Shown: in pieces, positions 63,370 through 64,000 of the stretch
Layout of the letters: each line of letters begins with the position of its first letter
How positions within the stretch are numbered: position 1 is the first letter of the stretch
Source: Hyphomicrobium_A sp963817485
Lineage (GTDB): Bacteria; Pseudomonadota; Alphaproteobacteria; Rhizobiales; Hyphomicrobiaceae
Assembly (NCBI GenBank): GCA_963817485.1
Contig: CAWFOR010000020.1
Location: forward strand, 62,001 to 126,000
Direction of reading: 5' to 3'
Length of the DNA stretch: 64,000 nucleotides
Position numbers and translations under genes: made by a program
Notes under the pieces: generated by a model
The model's input: the letters and a program-made list of their open reading frames with translations, nothing else
Databases searched by the model: none
Told to the model about the DNA's origin: nothing

Positions 63370-64000
63370 ATGAACTCAAACTTTCAAAAGCTTGCCATCT
63401 GGGTCGCGATCCTTGTCCTGTTGGCAGCGCTGTTCAATCTGTTCAACAATTCGACGCCCAGCCGCCGCGGCAACGAGATCACCTATTCGGAATTCCTGAC
63501 CGCCGTCGACGCGGGCAACGTTTCCGACGCAACTCTCGCCGGCAACCACATCTACGGCACCATGCGCGACGGCGGCACCGCCTTCTCGACCTATGCCCCT
63601 CCGCAGGACCCGACGCTGGTCGAGCGGCTGCAGAAGAAGGACGTGAAGTTCCGCGCCCGCCCCTCCGAGGAGGACGTGCCTTCCATCATGAGCATGCTGC
63701 TCAACTGGTTCCCGATGCTGCTGCTGATCGGCGTGTGGATCTTCTTCATGCGCCAGATGCAGTCGGGCTCCGGCCGCGCCATGGGCTTCGGCAAGTCGCG
63801 CGCTAAGCTCCTGACCGAGCGCCACGGCCGCGTGACCTTCGAGGACGTCGCCGGCGTGGACGAGGCCAAGGACGACCTGCAGGAGATCGTCGAGTTCCTG
63901 CGCGACCCGCAGAAGTTCCAGCGGCTCGGTGGCCGCATCCCGCGCGGCGCGCTGCTGGTCGGCCCGCCCGGCACCGGCAAGACGCTGCTCGCTCGCGCCA
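63370..64000 (+). CDS. ftsH: ATP-dependent zinc metalloprotease FtsH (N-terminal part, runs off window)
   Basis: The first 210 residues of a membrane-anchored AAA+ protease. Two membrane helices (LAIWVAILVLLAALFNLF and MLLLIGVWIFFM) flank a periplasmic domain. Then come the linker VTFEDVAGVDEAKDDLQEIV and Walker A GPPGTGKTLLARA, at the window edge. FtsH degrades misfolded membrane proteins and regulators. The zinc-protease domain is outside the window. The 224 bases before it carry no gene. Confidence 0.97.
   Translation, partial: MNSNFQKLAIWVAILVLLAALFNLFNNSTPSRRGNEITYSEFLTAVDAGNVSDATLAGNHIYGTMRDGGTAFSTYAPPQDPTLVERLQKKDVKFRARPSEEDVPSIMSMLLNWFPMLLLIGVWIFFMRQMQSGSGRAMGFGKSRAKLLTERHGRVTFEDVAGVDEAKDDLQEIVEFLRDPQKFQRLGGRIPRGALLVGPPGTGKTLLARA

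Overview
The window looks like chromosomal backbone of a high-GC alphaproteobacterium, most likely order Hyphomicrobiales (Rhizobiales). The evidence is the gene orders HDAC-xseB-dxs-tlyA, gap/coiled-coil/zapA/6S RNA/ygfA, and ruvC-ruvA...ruvB...ybgC...tolQRAB-pal-cpoB-tilS-ftsH, plus a Nudix-like NadQ-type regulator next to nadABC. I see no rRNA, tRNA, CRISPR array, prophage or intact insertion sequence.

Layout. 1-5.2 kb: edge of a secreted RNase T2 gene, a patatin-like phospholipase, a small secreted protein, a secreted M12B-like zinc protease and an M20 peptidase. 5.4-8.4 kb: ppdK and a small membrane protein. 8.5-13.4 kb: NAD biosynthesis, with nadQ upstream of the nadABC operon and two palindromic operator-like sites before nadA. 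13.5-17.1 kb: an HD hydrolase-tag-ygfZ operon, divergent from pyrC. 17.1-28.9 kb: mixed housekeeping and envelope genes (L,D-transpeptidase, LysE exporter, SRAP protein, FAD oxidase, tsaC, SDR, histone-deacetylase-like amidohydrolase, xseB) with several conserved unknowns. 29-36 kb: dxs, two RNA methyltransferases, a sirtuin, a PP-loop ATPase and gap. 36-49.5 kb: cell-division and DNA-repair backbone (zapA, 6S RNA, ygfA, ymdB-like, yebC-like, ruvC, ruvA, ruvB, ybgC) interrupted by single-gene insertions. 49.6-53.8 kb: an accessory stretch inside the tol-pal backbone with an HU protein, small secreted proteins, an AT-rich island, a desaturase remnant and a carbonic anhydrase. 54-64 kb: the tol-pal cluster, containing three tandem tiny lipoprotein genes between tolB and pal and an additional OmpA/Pal-like protein, then cpoB, tilS and the start of ftsH.

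Two features cut across the window. First, at least seven conserved genes carry single-base indels (metalloprotease, ppdK, nadB, FAD oxidase, DUF4399 protein, S41 protease, tolR); tilS also has a suspicious 5' end. Most are one extra base, often in a short G/C run. This pattern, hitting core genes such as nadB and tolR, fits uncorrected assembly error better than true gene death, so these genes should be read as probably functional. Second, a palindromic intergenic element of about 150 bp occurs in two good copies and one decayed copy, and one copy appears to supply the 3' end of the sirtuin gene.

The most interesting candidates for new biology are the tandem mini-lipoproteins between tolB and pal, the paired nadABC operators with their Nudix-like regulator, the His-rich secreted micropeptide at 28.7 kb, and the repeat-containing secreted protein beside an AT-rich island at 50 kb.
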